Below, one piece after another: positions 41,227 to 51,071 of a DNA stretch of 64,000 nucleotides; positions within the stretch are counted from its first letter, which is position 1, and each line of letters starts with the position of its first letter. The DNA is taken from positions 1 through 64,000 of the forward strand of contig NZ_JADYTL010000006.1 of the NCBI RefSeq assembly GCF_021531055.1. The letters run 5' to 3'. A program made the position numbers and the translations under genes. A model generated the notes under the pieces. It saw only the letters and a program-made list of their open reading frames with translations, ran no database searches and had not been told where the DNA came from. Source of the DNA: Collinsella tanakaei. Lineage in GTDB: Bacteria; Actinomycetota; Coriobacteriia; Coriobacteriales; Coriobacteriaceae.

Positions 41227-42678
41227 ATGTCCAACGGTACGTCGAAGCATTCGTCACACGACGTCACACCCGACCGGCGCACGCGAGGCGACGACCTCTC
41301 GCGCCGCGAGCGCGGACGCGCGGCACGCGCGGCATGCCCGAGGTCGGCGCTCGGCGCATGGACCGTACGTGAGGGACGCGAGGACGCCATCGCGCTGCTC
41401 GAGGAGCAGTCGGCCGAGCGCATTCCCGAACTGATCGGTCTGCGCTATGCGCGTATGGCGGTCTCGCCGTTCACGTTCTACCGCGGCACCGCCATCATCA
41501 TGGCGCGCGACCTCGCGCGAACGCCGATCACGGACATCGAGGTCCAATGCGTGGGCGATGCGCATATCGCCAACTTCGGCATCTTCGCGAGTCCCACGCG
41601 ACATCTGGTGTTCGACATTAACGATTTCGACGAGACCGCACCGGGACCGTGGGAATGGGATATCAAGCGCCTCTCCGTGAGCGTGGAGATCTGCGGGCGC
41701 GATCGCGGGTTCAAAACGGGCGCACGGGAGCGCGCGGTGCGCGCATGCGTCAAAGCGTACCGCAAGAGCATGGCCCGCTTTGCCGAGATGGGCGAGCTGG
41801 ACGTTTGGCACGCGCACTTGGATGTCGAGCAGACGATCGAAGGGTTTGAGGGCGAACTCGGCGGCAAGCAGAGCAAGACGCTCCGGCGCGCGCTCGAGAA
41901 GGCCCGCGCCAAAGACAGCGTGCGCGCGGCGGACAAACTCGCGTACCGCGAGACAGACGGCAGCATACGGTTCAAGTATGAACCGCCCGCACTCGTGCCG
42001 CTCGACAGGATCGACGGATTCGAGGGCACGCCCGTTTCCGAGCTTTCACGACGCATCGGCGCGCTGTACGCGTTGTACGTGGACAACCTTTCCTACGATA
42101 AGCGTTGCCTGGTGAATCGTTACCATCTGGACGACACCGCGCGAAAGGTCGTGGGCGTGGGAAGCGTGGGGACACGCGCCTGGGTGGCGCTTCTGCACGG
42201 CAAGAACGAAAACGACCCGCTCGTGATGCAGATGAAGGAGGCGGGCACCTCGGTCGTCGAGCGCTTCTACCGCACGGCGCCCTTCGCTTCCCACGGCGAA
42301 CGTGTGGTGCAGGGCCAGCGGCTCATCCAGACCACGAGCGACATCCTGCTCGGCTGGACGAGTATCGAGCTGCCGGGCGGCGGCACGCGCGACTACTACG
42401 TGCGCCAGTTGTGGAACGGCAAGGGCTCGATCGATCTGGAGAACGTCGGCGAAGAGGGGCTCGCCAACACTGCCAGGCTGTGCGCCTGGGCGCTCGCCCA
42501 CGCGCATGCACGCACCGGCGACGGCGTGGCGATCGCGGCCTATCTGGGTGACGGCGACACCTTCGACGACGCCCTCTGGGAGTTTTCGCAAGCTTACGCC
42601 GATCAGAATGATGCCGATTACAGGCTGTTTCGCACAAAAATCGAGCACGACGAGCTCCCCTGCTCGATATTCGCATAG
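41227..42678 (+). CDS. DUF2252 family protein
   Basis: A 483-residue protein of uncharacterised family DUF2252. The motif VGDAHIANFGIF near residue 110 and FDINDFDET near 132 recall the catalytic loop and metal motif of aminoglycoside-phosphotransferase-like kinases, so a kinase-like fold is plausible. GGAAGGAGC precedes the ATG. The N-terminal 40 residues are polar and variable. A CATAAT box at 41196-41201 may be its -10. It is monocistronic; no substrate can be named. Confidence 0.78.
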   Translation: MSNGTSKHSSHDVTPDRRTRGDDLSRRERGRAARAACPRSALGAWTVREGREDAIALLEEQSAERIPELIGLRYARMAVSPFTFYRGTAIIMARDLARTPITDIEVQCVGDAHIANFGIFASPTRHLVFDINDFDETAPGPWEWDIKRLSVSVEICGRDRGFKTGARERAVRACVKAYRKSMARFAEMGELDVWHAHLDVEQTIEGFEGELGGKQSKTLRRALEKARAKDSVRAADKLAYRETDGSIRFKYEPPALVPLDRIDGFEGTPVSELSRRIGALYALYVDNLSYDKRCLVNRYHLDDTARKVVGVGSVGTRAWVALLHGKNENDPLVMQMKEAGTSVVERFYRTAPFASHGERVVQGQRLIQTTSDILLGWTSIELPGGGTRDYYVRQLWNGKGSIDLENVGEEGLANTARLCAWALAHAHARTGDGVAIAAYLGDGDTFDDALWEFSQAYADQNDADYRLFRTKIEHDELPCSIFA

Positions 42679-43029
42679 CCGCGCGCTCGGCACCTGCCCC
42701 AAACGTGCAAGCGGCAGACCGGTGCCCCTTTGTTGCAGTTTTTTCCCGGTTGTGTACAGCTGATTTTTGAGCTCCTGCGAAACGGCACTCATTTGAAGCT
42801 TGGCGATCGGAAAATAGCAGGTCACAATCTGTCCGTTTGTGCCGTTTTGTGGTAGCTCCAAAATCACCCGTACACAACGCGGAAAAATCTGCAAAAATCC
42901 GATCGCCTTTTGACGCTAGCGCCTCCCTGTCCTCGATACGGACGAAAGTTGTCCGTTCTCATGCCGATGGACACGAAAAGAGCCCCGTGGCATCAAAAGC
43001 GGCGGCGCTCGACGGTCGCGACAACGTGC
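42679..43029. other. Gene-free region with a long imperfect inverted repeat
   Basis: A 351-base gap between convergent genes, richer in A/T than its neighbours. Most of it (42733-42894) is an imperfect inverted repeat with 56-base arms; no protein gene is visible. Confidence 0.7.
42733..42894. repeat. Long imperfect inverted repeat, 56-base arms
   Basis: Arms 42733-42788 and 42839-42894 align as reverse complements with about ten mismatches, sharing runs such as TTGTGTAC, TGATTTT and AAACGGCAC. The 50-base loop contains GGCGATCGG, which also occurs in reverse just outside the right arm. Mismatches are scattered, as in an old palindromic element. Confidence 0.72.
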
Positions 43030-44169
43030 TTAGTAGTCCTTCGCGGCGGGGCTGTCCATCCACGCCCGCTGGAACTCGGCGTAGCGGCCCTCGATGATCG
43101 CGGTGCGCGCCTGGCGCATAAGGTCGAGCAGGAAGTAGATGTTGTGCATGGACAACAGGATGCCACCGAGCATCTCCTTCTGCGTGACCATGTGGCGGAT
43201 GAGCGCACGACTGTAGCCGCCCGTGCACACCGGGCAGGTGCACTGCGGGTCGATCGGCCCCGCATCGCGGGCGAAACGCGCGTTGCGGAAGTTCAGGCGC
43301 CCCTCGTGGGAAAACGCCGTACCCATGCGGCCGGTGCGCGTGGGCAGCACGCAGTCGAACATATCGACGCCGATGCCGACGGCGCGCACGAGCGTCGTGG
43401 GATTGCCCACGCCCATGAGGTAGCGAGGTTTATGGCGCGGCATATGCTCGGACACGAGCGGGGTCAGCGACTCGAACATCGTCTCGTGGTCCTCGCCCAC
43501 CGAGTAGCCGCCGATGCCGTAGCCCGGGAAGTCGCCGCACTCCTCCAGATGACGCAGGCTGCGCAGGCGCAGGTCGAGATGCATGCCGCCCTGCACGATG
43601 CCGAACAGCGCCTGGTCGGGACGGGTGTGCGCCGCGTAGCAGCGCTCGGCCCACATACTCGAGAGCTCGACGGCGCGCTCCACGTAGGCGCGCGTGGCCG
43701 GGTAGCCCGGGCACTGATCGAGCTGCATGCAGATGTCGGAGCCCAGCTTCTGCGCGATGGCCATGTTGTCCTCGGGAGTCCAGAACACATGGCTGCCGTC
43801 GTAGTCGGTCGCGATGAAGCGGACGCCCTCGTCGGTGAGCTTGACGGCATCGTTGTGGGAAAAGACCTGGAAACCACCGGAATCGGTGAGGATGGGGCCA
43901 TGCCAGTTCATGAACGTGTGCAAACCGCCGAGCTCGTCGATGAGATCGGCGCCCGGGCGCATGGCCAAGTGATACGTGTTGGCGAGCACGATCTGCGCAC
44001 CCAGCTCCTTCACCGTCTCGGTGGGAATGCCCTTGACGTTGGCTTTCGTACCCACCGGCATGAAGATCGGCGTCTCGATATCGCCATGCGGCGTGTGCAG
44101 GATGCCCGCACGGGCATGCGTCTTGGGGTCCTCGGCGACGATGTCGTAGGTGAAGAGCTTCTGGTCCAT
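43030..44169 (-). CDS. tgt: Queuine tRNA-ribosyltransferase
   Basis: A 379-residue tRNA-guanine transglycosylase, inserting the queuosine precursor at position 34 of GUN-anticodon tRNAs. Motifs are LTDSGGFQVFS near residue 95, IVQGGMHLDLR near 200, GVDMFDCVLPTR near 263, and the Zn site CTCPVC near 305 with a later His. Start 44169 is chosen at ATG; a GTG 7 codons earlier is possible. No queA or queuosine synthesis gene is in the window. Confidence 0.96.
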   Translation of the reverse strand: MDQKLFTYDIVAEDPKTHARAGILHTPHGDIETPIFMPVGTKANVKGIPTETVKELGAQIVLANTYHLAMRPGADLIDELGGLHTFMNWHGPILTDSGGFQVFSHNDAVKLTDEGVRFIATDYDGSHVFWTPEDNMAIAQKLGSDICMQLDQCPGYPATRAYVERAVELSSMWAERCYAAHTRPDQALFGIVQGGMHLDLRLRSLRHLEECGDFPGYGIGGYSVGEDHETMFESLTPLVSEHMPRHKPRYLMGVGNPTTLVRAVGIGVDMFDCVLPTRTGRMGTAFSHEGRLNFRNARFARDAGPIDPQCTCPVCTGGYSRALIRHMVTQKEMLGGILLSMHNIYFLLDLMRQARTAIIEGRYAEFQRAWMDSPAAKDY

Positions 44170-44389
44170 TGCCTGTCGTATCCTTTGCACTCACGTCGGT
44201 CTCACGAGCATCCAGTATAGCGGCGCGAAGAAGCGGTCGCCAGAAATGCAGAAAGCACGAAGAAGCAGGACAGGGCGAGGTGCGAGCGCGACTCGGACGG
44301 CGCGGCGAAAAACGGGCCCGCGGCAAGCGCCGGCGTCCGCGCGAGGGTATATCATTGACGATGGATCGACACATGAGACAGGAGCCGCC

Positions 44390-46039
44390 ATGAGCGACGA
44401 AACCTATATCGATAAGAAGCATGAGGATGAGGCCGTTGTAAGCCCGCAGGACGCCGCGGCCGAGGTCGAAGAGACGGGCATGGCCACGACGCAGGAGGGT
44501 GACGACGGCGTCGACGAAAACGCTCCCGCACCCGACGAGCCTGCGGACGCCGTCGAGGACGTCATCGAAACCGCCGTCGAGGACGAGCCGGTCGCCGACG
44601 CCTCGACCGAGGACGAACCGGCCGCCGCCGTCACCGAAGACGATGAGGCGTACGGAACCATGCCGGGTTTCCTCACGCGCGACGAATACGAGCAGGTGGG
44701 AGACGACCCCGCGCCGCTTCCGGAGGGCTTCGAGGTCATCGACGGCGGTGCGAATGCGGAGCCCATCGCGTCCACCGAGGTGCAGCCCCCGCTTTCCCCG
44801 CTCGCGGAGCGCCAACATGCGACCCAGGAGCCCGCACGCGTAGACGAGCTCAAGGCGGCGGGCAAGCGCATCGCCCATGCCACCGCCGAGGCGGCGGGCA
44901 ACGTAGGCACCTTCATCACGCAGGGCGTGGGCGCCGTGCGCGAGATGAGCGCCGCCAAACGCGCCCACAGCGAGGCGCGCGAAATGCTCGACGAGCTCGA
45001 TCGCCGCATCAAGGAGCAAACCGAGGAGCTGCTGCACCGCCAGGATGTGACGGGCCGCTTCGAGGAGATCATCGCCGAGCAGACCACGCGCAAGAACAGC
45101 GCACTGAGCGCCATCAAGGCGTCGCAGGCGCTCCAAAAGACCATCCAGGAGCGTATCGACGCCATGAAGGCGCAGCTCAACGAGATGAAAGAGCAGGACG
45201 CCGAGACCGAAAAGCAGCTCAAGGCCGCCCTTGAGTCCGCCGAGAGCAAGGAGGAGAGCGCGCGCGACGCTGCGAACCGCATGAAGCGCCGTCTCGCGGA
45301 TTCCCAGCGAGCGCTCGAGAAGGCAAGGGAGACGACGGTCGAGCGCGTCGAGGAGGCGAAGCGCGCCGTCGATACCGCCGAGGAACGGTTGGAGAAGCTT
45401 CGCAGCGAGTACGCCGAGATCCAGCGCAACCCCTCGGCGAACTCCGCCGCCTACAGCGTACGCGACACCGAGCTGGCGGCCGATATCTCCGACGCCACCG
45501 AGGCACTGCGCCGCGCGAAGGACGAGCTCCCCCGTGTCACGGCAGACGCCCAGGCGACGCTCGCCGCTTCCCAGGCAGCGGTCCACGAGGCCGAAAAGCC
45601 CGTTGCCGACGCCAAGGAATCGTTCCGTGCGATCAGCGATGCCACCGCGGACGCGCGTGACGCCCTGGACGCCGCCCGCAAGGACGCCGCGACGCGGCAA
45701 AAGCAGATCAAGGGCAAGATCGCCGAGCAGGAAAAGGACCTGAAGGAAGAGCAGCGCTCGCAAGCCGAAGCCGAGCAGGAGGTCACCGCCGCGGATCAGC
45801 AGATCGCCGCCGCGACCGACATCCACGACCATCCCGAGATCACCGAGCGCATCGCCGCCGCCTGCGCCGCCGACCGCGCCGAGCGCGAGGAGCTGCTCGA
45901 ACAGGTCGACGCCCTCGCCGAGGCGGAGGCGAACGTCCGCGAGCGGACGCGCGGCTCGCGCATGCGCCTTATCGCCGTCATCGCCGCTGTCATCGTGGTG
46001 ATCGCCGTGATCGTGGCCCTGTGGCTCGCGCTTTCGTAA
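44390..46039 (+). CDS. Large coiled-coil, tail-anchored protein
   Basis: A 549-residue protein. Residues 1-130 are acidic and low complexity, residues 180-510 are predicted coiled coil with heptads rich in Glu, Lys, Ala and Arg, and a C-terminal hydrophobic helix (about 525-548) should anchor it in the membrane with the bulk in the cytoplasm. AGGAGCC precedes the ATG. I do not recognise a family; the layout suggests a structural or tethering role. It precedes a sugar-kinase-like gene by 68 bases on the same strand. Confidence 0.72.
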   Translation: MSDETYIDKKHEDEAVVSPQDAAAEVEETGMATTQEGDDGVDENAPAPDEPADAVEDVIETAVEDEPVADASTEDEPAAAVTEDDEAYGTMPGFLTRDEYEQVGDDPAPLPEGFEVIDGGANAEPIASTEVQPPLSPLAERQHATQEPARVDELKAAGKRIAHATAEAAGNVGTFITQGVGAVREMSAAKRAHSEAREMLDELDRRIKEQTEELLHRQDVTGRFEEIIAEQTTRKNSALSAIKASQALQKTIQERIDAMKAQLNEMKEQDAETEKQLKAALESAESKEESARDAANRMKRRLADSQRALEKARETTVERVEEAKRAVDTAEERLEKLRSEYAEIQRNPSANSAAYSVRDTELAADISDATEALRRAKDELPRVTADAQATLAASQAAVHEAEKPVADAKESFRAISDATADARDALDAARKDAATRQKQIKGKIAEQEKDLKEEQRSQAEAEQEVTAADQQIAAATDIHDHPEITERIAAACAADRAEREELLEQVDALAEAEANVRERTRGSRMRLIAVIAAVIVVIAVIVALWLALS

Positions 46040-46107
46040 CAGCGCCCCTCCATATCGTCCGCCCCGTCGCACAGCCGACGGGCCACACCCCTTGCGAAAG
46101 GAACCCT

Positions 46108-47031
46108 ATGCGCTGGCTCGGCATCGACGGGGGCGGCACCAAGACCGCCTGCTCCGTCTACGATGAGAACCTCGATCGACTCGATCGGACCGTGCTGACG
46201 ACCTGCCACTACGCACAGGTCGGGCTGGACGGCATGGAGCGCGTCCTGCGCGACGGCATCGCGTGGGCGCAGACAAGCGGGCATCTGGACGATGCGTTCG
46301 GAATCGGCTTGTCACTGTGCGGCTACGGCGAGGACGCCCGCGCCGACGCCGCGATCCGCGACATCGTGGCCGCGCTTGCCGGACAAAACCCCTATGCGCT
46401 GGTCAACGATGTCGAGGCGGCATGGGCGGCGGGGCTCGATATGGCAGACGGCATCGCGCTGATCGCCGGCACCGGATCGATCGCCTACGGCGTCTGCCGC
46501 GGACGGACCATGCGCTGCGGCGGTTGGGACTACGAGATCGGCGACGAGGGCAGCGGAGGCTGGATGGGCAAGGAGCTGTTGCGCGCCTTTACGCGCCAAG
46601 CCGACGGCCGCGATGCGCGCGGCCCGCTCTACGAGCTCGTCCGCCGCGAACTCGACCTGCACGACGACTTCGATATCATCCCGTTCGCACGGCGCGCCAT
46701 CGCTGACCGCACGCGTATCGCCGCACTCAGCCGCTTGGTGACCGACGCCGCCGGTGCGGGAGACGCGAGTGCACACGCGATCATGGCCGCCGCAGCACGC
46801 GAGGAGGCGGATATGGCCCGCGCCATCGTCGAGGGAATCTTCGACGATGCGGGCGGCACCGTCGGCACCATCCCCGTCGCGCTTATCGGCGGGACGTTCA
46901 ACGCCGGCGAGCTGATCCTCGAGCCGCTGCGTGCGGCGCTTCCCGCAACGTGCCGCCTGGTCGCCCCTGCGCACGAACCCGACCTGGGCGCCGTCCTCAT
47001 CCTGCGCGCCCGCATGGAGCGTACGGCGTAG
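46108..47031 (+). CDS. BadF/BadG-type ATPase, probable N-acetylglucosamine kinase
   Basis: A 307-residue ASKHA-fold ATPase. The phosphate motif GIDGGGTKTACSVYD near residue 5, LIAGTGSIAYG near 118, and EIGDEGSGGWMGK near 148 are those of the BadF/BadG/BcrA/BcrD family, whose small members often act as N-acetylglucosamine or glucosamine kinases. GAAAGGAAC precedes the ATG. The small size excludes a dehydratase activase with its Fe-S Cys pair; I see no such Cys motif. Confidence 0.82.
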   Translation: MRWLGIDGGGTKTACSVYDENLDRLDRTVLTTCHYAQVGLDGMERVLRDGIAWAQTSGHLDDAFGIGLSLCGYGEDARADAAIRDIVAALAGQNPYALVNDVEAAWAAGLDMADGIALIAGTGSIAYGVCRGRTMRCGGWDYEIGDEGSGGWMGKELLRAFTRQADGRDARGPLYELVRRELDLHDDFDIIPFARRAIADRTRIAALSRLVTDAAGAGDASAHAIMAAAAREEADMARAIVEGIFDDAGGTVGTIPVALIGGTFNAGELILEPLRAALPATCRLVAPAHEPDLGAVLILRARMERTA

Positions 47032-47136
47032 ACGTTGCGTGGAGCGCGTAGGGGATGCGCGGTGCCGGGTACCATGAGGGCAAGGCGGCAGGTATGCCGT
47101 CTTATAGGTACGCATTACGACCGAACGGAGCCGCAC

Positions 47137-47463
47137 ATGATCATCACGACCACACCGTCCGTCGACGGCTATCGCATCAGCGGGTACTATGGCATCGTCT
47201 TCGGCGAGGTCATCACCGGTATCGACTTCATCAAGGATATCGGCGCCAGCCTGCGCAACTTCGTCGGTGGGCGCAGCAAGGGATATGAGGATGAGCTTAT
47301 CGAGGCGCGCCGCGAGGCCCTCGCCGAGCTCGAGCAGCGGGCATCCGAGCTGGGCGCGCACGCCGTGGTGGGCGTCGACATGGACTACGAGGTCCTCGGC
47401 CAGGGCGGCATGCTCATGGTGACCGCCAGCGGCACCGCCGTCACGCTCGAGGCGATCCGCTGA
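47137..47463 (+). CDS. YbjQ-family protein
   Basis: A 108-residue protein of the YbjQ (heavy-metal-binding-like, pentameric) family. [21 protein letters not shown] near residue 12 and the region [30 protein letters not shown] (seen here as [18 protein letters not shown]) are typical. Function unknown. CGGAGC precedes the ATG. It stands between a kinase gene and the convergent large membrane protein. Confidence 0.85.
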   Translation: MIITTTPSVDGYRISGYYGIVFGEVITGIDFIKDIGASLRNFVGGRSKGYEDELIEARREALAELEQRASELGAHAVVGVDMDYEVLGQGGMLMVTASGTAVTLEAIR

Positions 47464-47528
47464 CGGAACCGGCCGGGGCATCGCGGATTCCTGCCGATGA
47501 GCCCCGGTCGACAAGCGCATGGCACGCC

Positions 47529-49421
47529 CTATTCCAGCGACATGACGGTGAAGACCGTCTCGGAAGCACCGGTTTCGGGCGTCTCCTCCCCGCCATCGGG
47601 TGTCTCCCCCTCCATATAGCTGAAGGCGATCTCATCGCCCACGCGATAGCGTACGATGCCGAGCAGATCGGGCAAGGCGAAATCGTAAATGGCAGCGGAA
47701 TCCTCGAGCGTCACGTAAAAGTGGGAATCCCCCTCGACCACCGCCTGCGCGATCGTCGCGATCTTGCCCGAGACCTGTCGCTGCGCACCAGATGCGACCG
47801 CCTCCTCGTCAGACAGCGTCCCGTCGGCCGCCAGCATGGCAAGATAGCTGTCCTGGCACCCCGCGACCGTCGAACCGGTAGCCACGTTCTGATAATGCTC
47901 GACGTTGATCATGGCGAACATCTTGACGAGGCCGGCATCGTCCTTCATGGACATGAAGTAGGTCGGTTGACCGGCGACGTTAAGCAGCAACGGGAAGGTC
48001 GCCTGATAGCGAAGGTTCTGCAGCTCGCCCTCCGCGCTCGCCATCGCCGAATCCTCCGTAGCACCTGCCACGGGATAGAAGTGCGACTCACCCGTACGCT
48101 GATTCACGAGGATGAACCCGATACTCGAGCTGTCGGCCGTCACGCTGGAGACACCGGAATACAGATAGATATCCTCACCTTGGGCGAGATAGTTGTATCC
48201 GAGCTCGCCATCGGTTCCCTTGGTCGTACGCACCACATCACGTTGCCCCAGCCATGAATTGAGCCAGCCGTTCGCATAGGCACCGCTCCAGTTGTACTGC
48301 TCGATGATCAGATCGCTCGGATAGGCACGGTCGACCCACGTGGGCACATCCTCGACCGCATAGTCGAGCGTCTCGCCGGTGCAGGCGTTCACGAGCACGA
48401 CGCGCTGGATCGTCGTGCCCTCGAACAGGCCGATCGTACGCCGCTGCACCGGAAATACCCACCAGGGCGTGCCGTCCTCATCGAGCTCGAAGGACTTCTG
48501 ATCGAACATGTACGTCGGATACGTCAGCTGCACATAACGGTCGATATTGCGCGCCAGCGGCTCCGATTCGCTGTACTTGATGGGCTGATCGAGTCGAACG
48601 ACCTCGGCTTCCTGCGTGACCATGTCGACCAGCACGTACGCAGGGATACCGGCATCGCGATTGGAGAACCACTTGAACAGATCGGCATAGGTGAGCGGGC
48701 TCACACGGACGGGTCGCCCATGGTAGTTGATCTGGCTGTAGGCATCCGAAATCTCGAACTGGCTCACGTATTCGGGGATGGACCCCATCGCGCGGTCGCC
48801 GAGCAGGATCGCCGAAGCGCGATCGATGACGGGCACCTCGGAGTAATCGACCTCCTCGATATCCTCCGCGAACACGCCGTCGGTCGTGGTGAGCACCGTG
48901 GCGTAGCGCTCGGCGTTGCCCGGAATGATCGGCATGCCCGCCACAACGCCCACGATGAAGGCGACGATGACGGCGGCGGGAAGCAGGGTCAGACGTTTGA
49001 AAAGCCGGGCGCGATGGGCGAAGCGCAACGAAGCGATCCACAGCGCGCAGGCCACGATGGCGGCGATCATGATGAGCCAGCTCCAAACCTGGGGGCTGTG
49101 CAGATTGAGCGCCGGATGGAACCACCAGTAGCATGCCGCGAGCGCCAGCAGGAGCACGACGGCGGCGATAATGAGCGCACGACGGCTCCATCGAACGATC
49201 CGATCGATTAGATCGTTGCCGGACCGTGGGGCACGCGAGGCGTGCTTGCCCGACGCACCACGACCGGAAGCACGCGATGCCCCCGCTTCACCGGCATCGC
49301 CATCCGCATCTCCGACCACGGCGTCGACCGGAATGGCATCACGCTCCCCCTCGTCGGGATCGGGCACCGGCACGCCCATCATTCGAAGCATCCTGAACAG
49401 ATCGTCGCGGTCACCCGACAT
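47529..49421 (-). CDS. Large membrane protein of unknown function
   Basis: A 630-residue protein. A 75-residue acidic, Ala/Gly-rich N-terminus is followed by three hydrophobic helices (about residues 78-98, 112-135 and 145-168), and then about 440 residues that should lie outside the membrane. That domain has many aromatic-rich stretches (SQINYHGRPVRVSPLTYADL, WWVFPVQRRTIG, WLNSWLGQRD) but no motif I recognise. AGGAG precedes the ATG at 49421. It is monocistronic, convergent with the YbjQ gene. Likely a cell-envelope protein conserved in this group, but that is inference. Confidence 0.7.
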   Translation of the reverse strand: MSGDRDDLFRMLRMMGVPVPDPDEGERDAIPVDAVVGDADGDAGEAGASRASGRGASGKHASRAPRSGNDLIDRIVRWSRRALIIAAVVLLLALAACYWWFHPALNLHSPQVWSWLIMIAAIVACALWIASLRFAHRARLFKRLTLLPAAVIVAFIVGVVAGMPIIPGNAERYATVLTTTDGVFAEDIEEVDYSEVPVIDRASAILLGDRAMGSIPEYVSQFEISDAYSQINYHGRPVRVSPLTYADLFKWFSNRDAGIPAYVLVDMVTQEAEVVRLDQPIKYSESEPLARNIDRYVQLTYPTYMFDQKSFELDEDGTPWWVFPVQRRTIGLFEGTTIQRVVLVNACTGETLDYAVEDVPTWVDRAYPSDLIIEQYNWSGAYANGWLNSWLGQRDVVRTTKGTDGELGYNYLAQGEDIYLYSGVSSVTADSSSIGFILVNQRTGESHFYPVAGATEDSAMASAEGELQNLRYQATFPLLLNVAGQPTYFMSMKDDAGLVKMFAMINVEHYQNVATGSTVAGCQDSYLAMLAADGTLSDEEAVASGAQRQVSGKIATIAQAVVEGDSHFYVTLEDSAAIYDFALPDLLGIVRYRVGDEIAFSYMEGETPDGGEETPETGASETVFTVMSLE

Positions 49422-49574
49422 GGTGGCTCCTATCCACATGAGATCCGAACCGTTCGGGTGCGGATCGAGCATTTGACATGTGCTTCATGATACCCGACGG
49501 AGATCCCGCCTTACAGGAATGGAAAGGAATGTCCCACGCACGGCGGATCCCATCCGTCACGCACCGCATCCCAT

Positions 49575-50759
49575 CTAGCGAGGACGGATCAGTTTGAGCA
49601 CGGTGTTGACGGGACCGGGCTGGAACCTACGGCGGACATCGGCCATGCGCGCCGGGATGTCGATATGCTGCGGGCAATGGCGAGCGCAGGCCCCGCACGA
49701 CACGCAGTTGCTCGCCAAGCGCGGCGATGACGTTCGCACCGCGCTCGCCGTGAAGTACTGCTGCATGCCGGCGAACCACCCATGGGCGAAACTCGCGTTG
49801 TACGCCGCGAAGCACCCGGGGATGTTGATGCCGTGCGGACAGGGCATGCAGTAGTTGCAACCCGTGCACGGCACGCGATTCGCCCGCTCGAACAGCTCGA
49901 CCACACGACCGATCGTCGCGAGCTGCGCCTCGGTCATCGTGTCCGGAAGGGCGCGCTCGGCAACCGCCGCGTTCGCGTCGACCATCGCGGGCGAGGTCAT
50001 GCCGGACAGCAGCATGGTCACCTCGGGATGGTTCCACACCCAGCTCAAGCCCCAATCGGCGGGCGTCTGCAGCCCACCCTCCCCCGCCTGCGCGAGCAGG
50101 CGCGCCGCAGGCGCCGGCAGCTTGTCGGCAAGACGGCCACCCAGCAACGGCTCCATGACGAACACCGCCATGCCGCGCGCCGCGGCCGCATGCAGACCGA
50201 CCGTACCCGCCTGGTAGCGCTCGTTGGCGTAGTTGTACTGGATCTGGCAGAAATCCCAATCGTAGGCGTCGAGCAGCACGGGAAAGTCGTCCGTGCTGCC
50301 GTGGAACGAAAAGCCGATGCTCCGGATCGCACCGCATGCCTTCTTGCGCGCGATCCAGTCCTCGATCCCCAGCTCGCGCACACGCTCCCATTGCGCCGGG
50401 CTCGTGATGTTGTGCAGCAGGTAGTAGTCGATATGGTCCGTGCGCAGCCGACGCAGCTGCTCGGAGAAGAAGCGATCGAAGTCCTCGGTGCGCTTGCAGG
50501 ACGCATGGGGCAGTTTGGTCGCCACGAAAACCCGATCGCGCAAGCCGTCACGCGCAAGCGCGGTGCCGACCGCGACCTCGTTGCCCGGATACAGATAGGC
50601 GGTGTCCAGATAGTTGATGCCCCGCTCGATCGCCCGCTCGATGATGTCCCGCGTGGTGCGTGGGTCGGGTTTGCCGATCGCGAACCCGGGGATGCGCATG
50701 CAGCCCAGACCGAGCGCCGAGATGCGGTTGCCTGATTTCGGGTCTATACGGTACTGCAT
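49575..50759 (-). CDS. Aldo/keto reductase with C-terminal 4Fe-4S clusters
   Basis: A 394-residue protein of the COG1453 type. The aldo/keto reductase barrel carries Asp/Tyr in LDTAYLYPGNE near residue 50, Lys in ATKLPH near 78 and His in YYLLHNI near 110. The C-terminal 110 residues hold two ferredoxin-type Cys sets, CTGCNYCMPCPHG and CVSCGACARHCPQHIDIP, for two 4Fe-4S clusters. AGGAG precedes the ATG. The clusters imply coupling of the reductase to an electron chain or flavodoxin, a common anaerobic variant. Substrate unknown. Confidence 0.9.
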   Translation of the reverse strand: MQYRIDPKSGNRISALGLGCMRIPGFAIGKPDPRTTRDIIERAIERGINYLDTAYLYPGNEVAVGTALARDGLRDRVFVATKLPHASCKRTEDFDRFFSEQLRRLRTDHIDYYLLHNITSPAQWERVRELGIEDWIARKKACGAIRSIGFSFHGSTDDFPVLLDAYDWDFCQIQYNYANERYQAGTVGLHAAAARGMAVFVMEPLLGGRLADKLPAPAARLLAQAGEGGLQTPADWGLSWVWNHPEVTMLLSGMTSPAMVDANAAVAERALPDTMTEAQLATIGRVVELFERANRVPCTGCNYCMPCPHGINIPGCFAAYNASFAHGWFAGMQQYFTASAVRTSSPRLASNCVSCGACARHCPQHIDIPARMADVRRRFQPGPVNTVLKLIRPR

Positions 50760-50849
50760 GGAAGCTCCTGGACACACGGGGACACCGAACCCCATTGTAG
50801 CGTTACCGCGCACGGGCGCACGGGCACGGGCGCACCGGCACGCCGGGCA

Positions 50850-51071
50850 CTACGCCACGGCATCCTTGATCTTGGCGATCAGGTCCTTTTTGGACGAGGC
50901 GACCACGAGCCTGCCGTCGATGCGCGCGAACACCCGCTCAGCCTTGTCCGACTTCTTGACGCAGGCGTGGACGCAGCCTTCCTTCCAAGCGTCTTTGGGA
51001 AGGATGCCCTTGAGATCCTTGGATTTGATACCCGAGCACTTCTTGCAGAACTTGACGACCGGCTTGCCCAT
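50850..51071 (-). CDS. Small Cys-containing protein
   Basis: A 73-residue protein with four cysteines as FCKKCSG and GCVHACVK, spaced to bind a metal or an Fe-S cluster, and a Lys-rich composition. GAAGGGGAG precedes the ATG. The spacing C-x2-C...C-x3-C suggests a redox or metal role. I do not recognise a family. Short GCACGGGC repeats lie just downstream (50808-50836). Confidence 0.65.
   Translation of the reverse strand: MGKPVVKFCKKCSGIKSKDLKGILPKDAWKEGCVHACVKKSDKAERVFARIDGRLVVASSKKDLIAKIKDAVA

Noticed and set aside
43430-46072. An 880-codon minus-strand open frame
   Set aside because: It overlaps tgt and the coiled-coil gene in other frames and reads as low-complexity Gly/Leu/Arg, typical of high-GC antisense frames.
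50808-50836. Short GCACGGGC tandem repeats
   Set aside because: A brief low-complexity GC stretch in an intergenic region; too short and irregular to be called a functional array.
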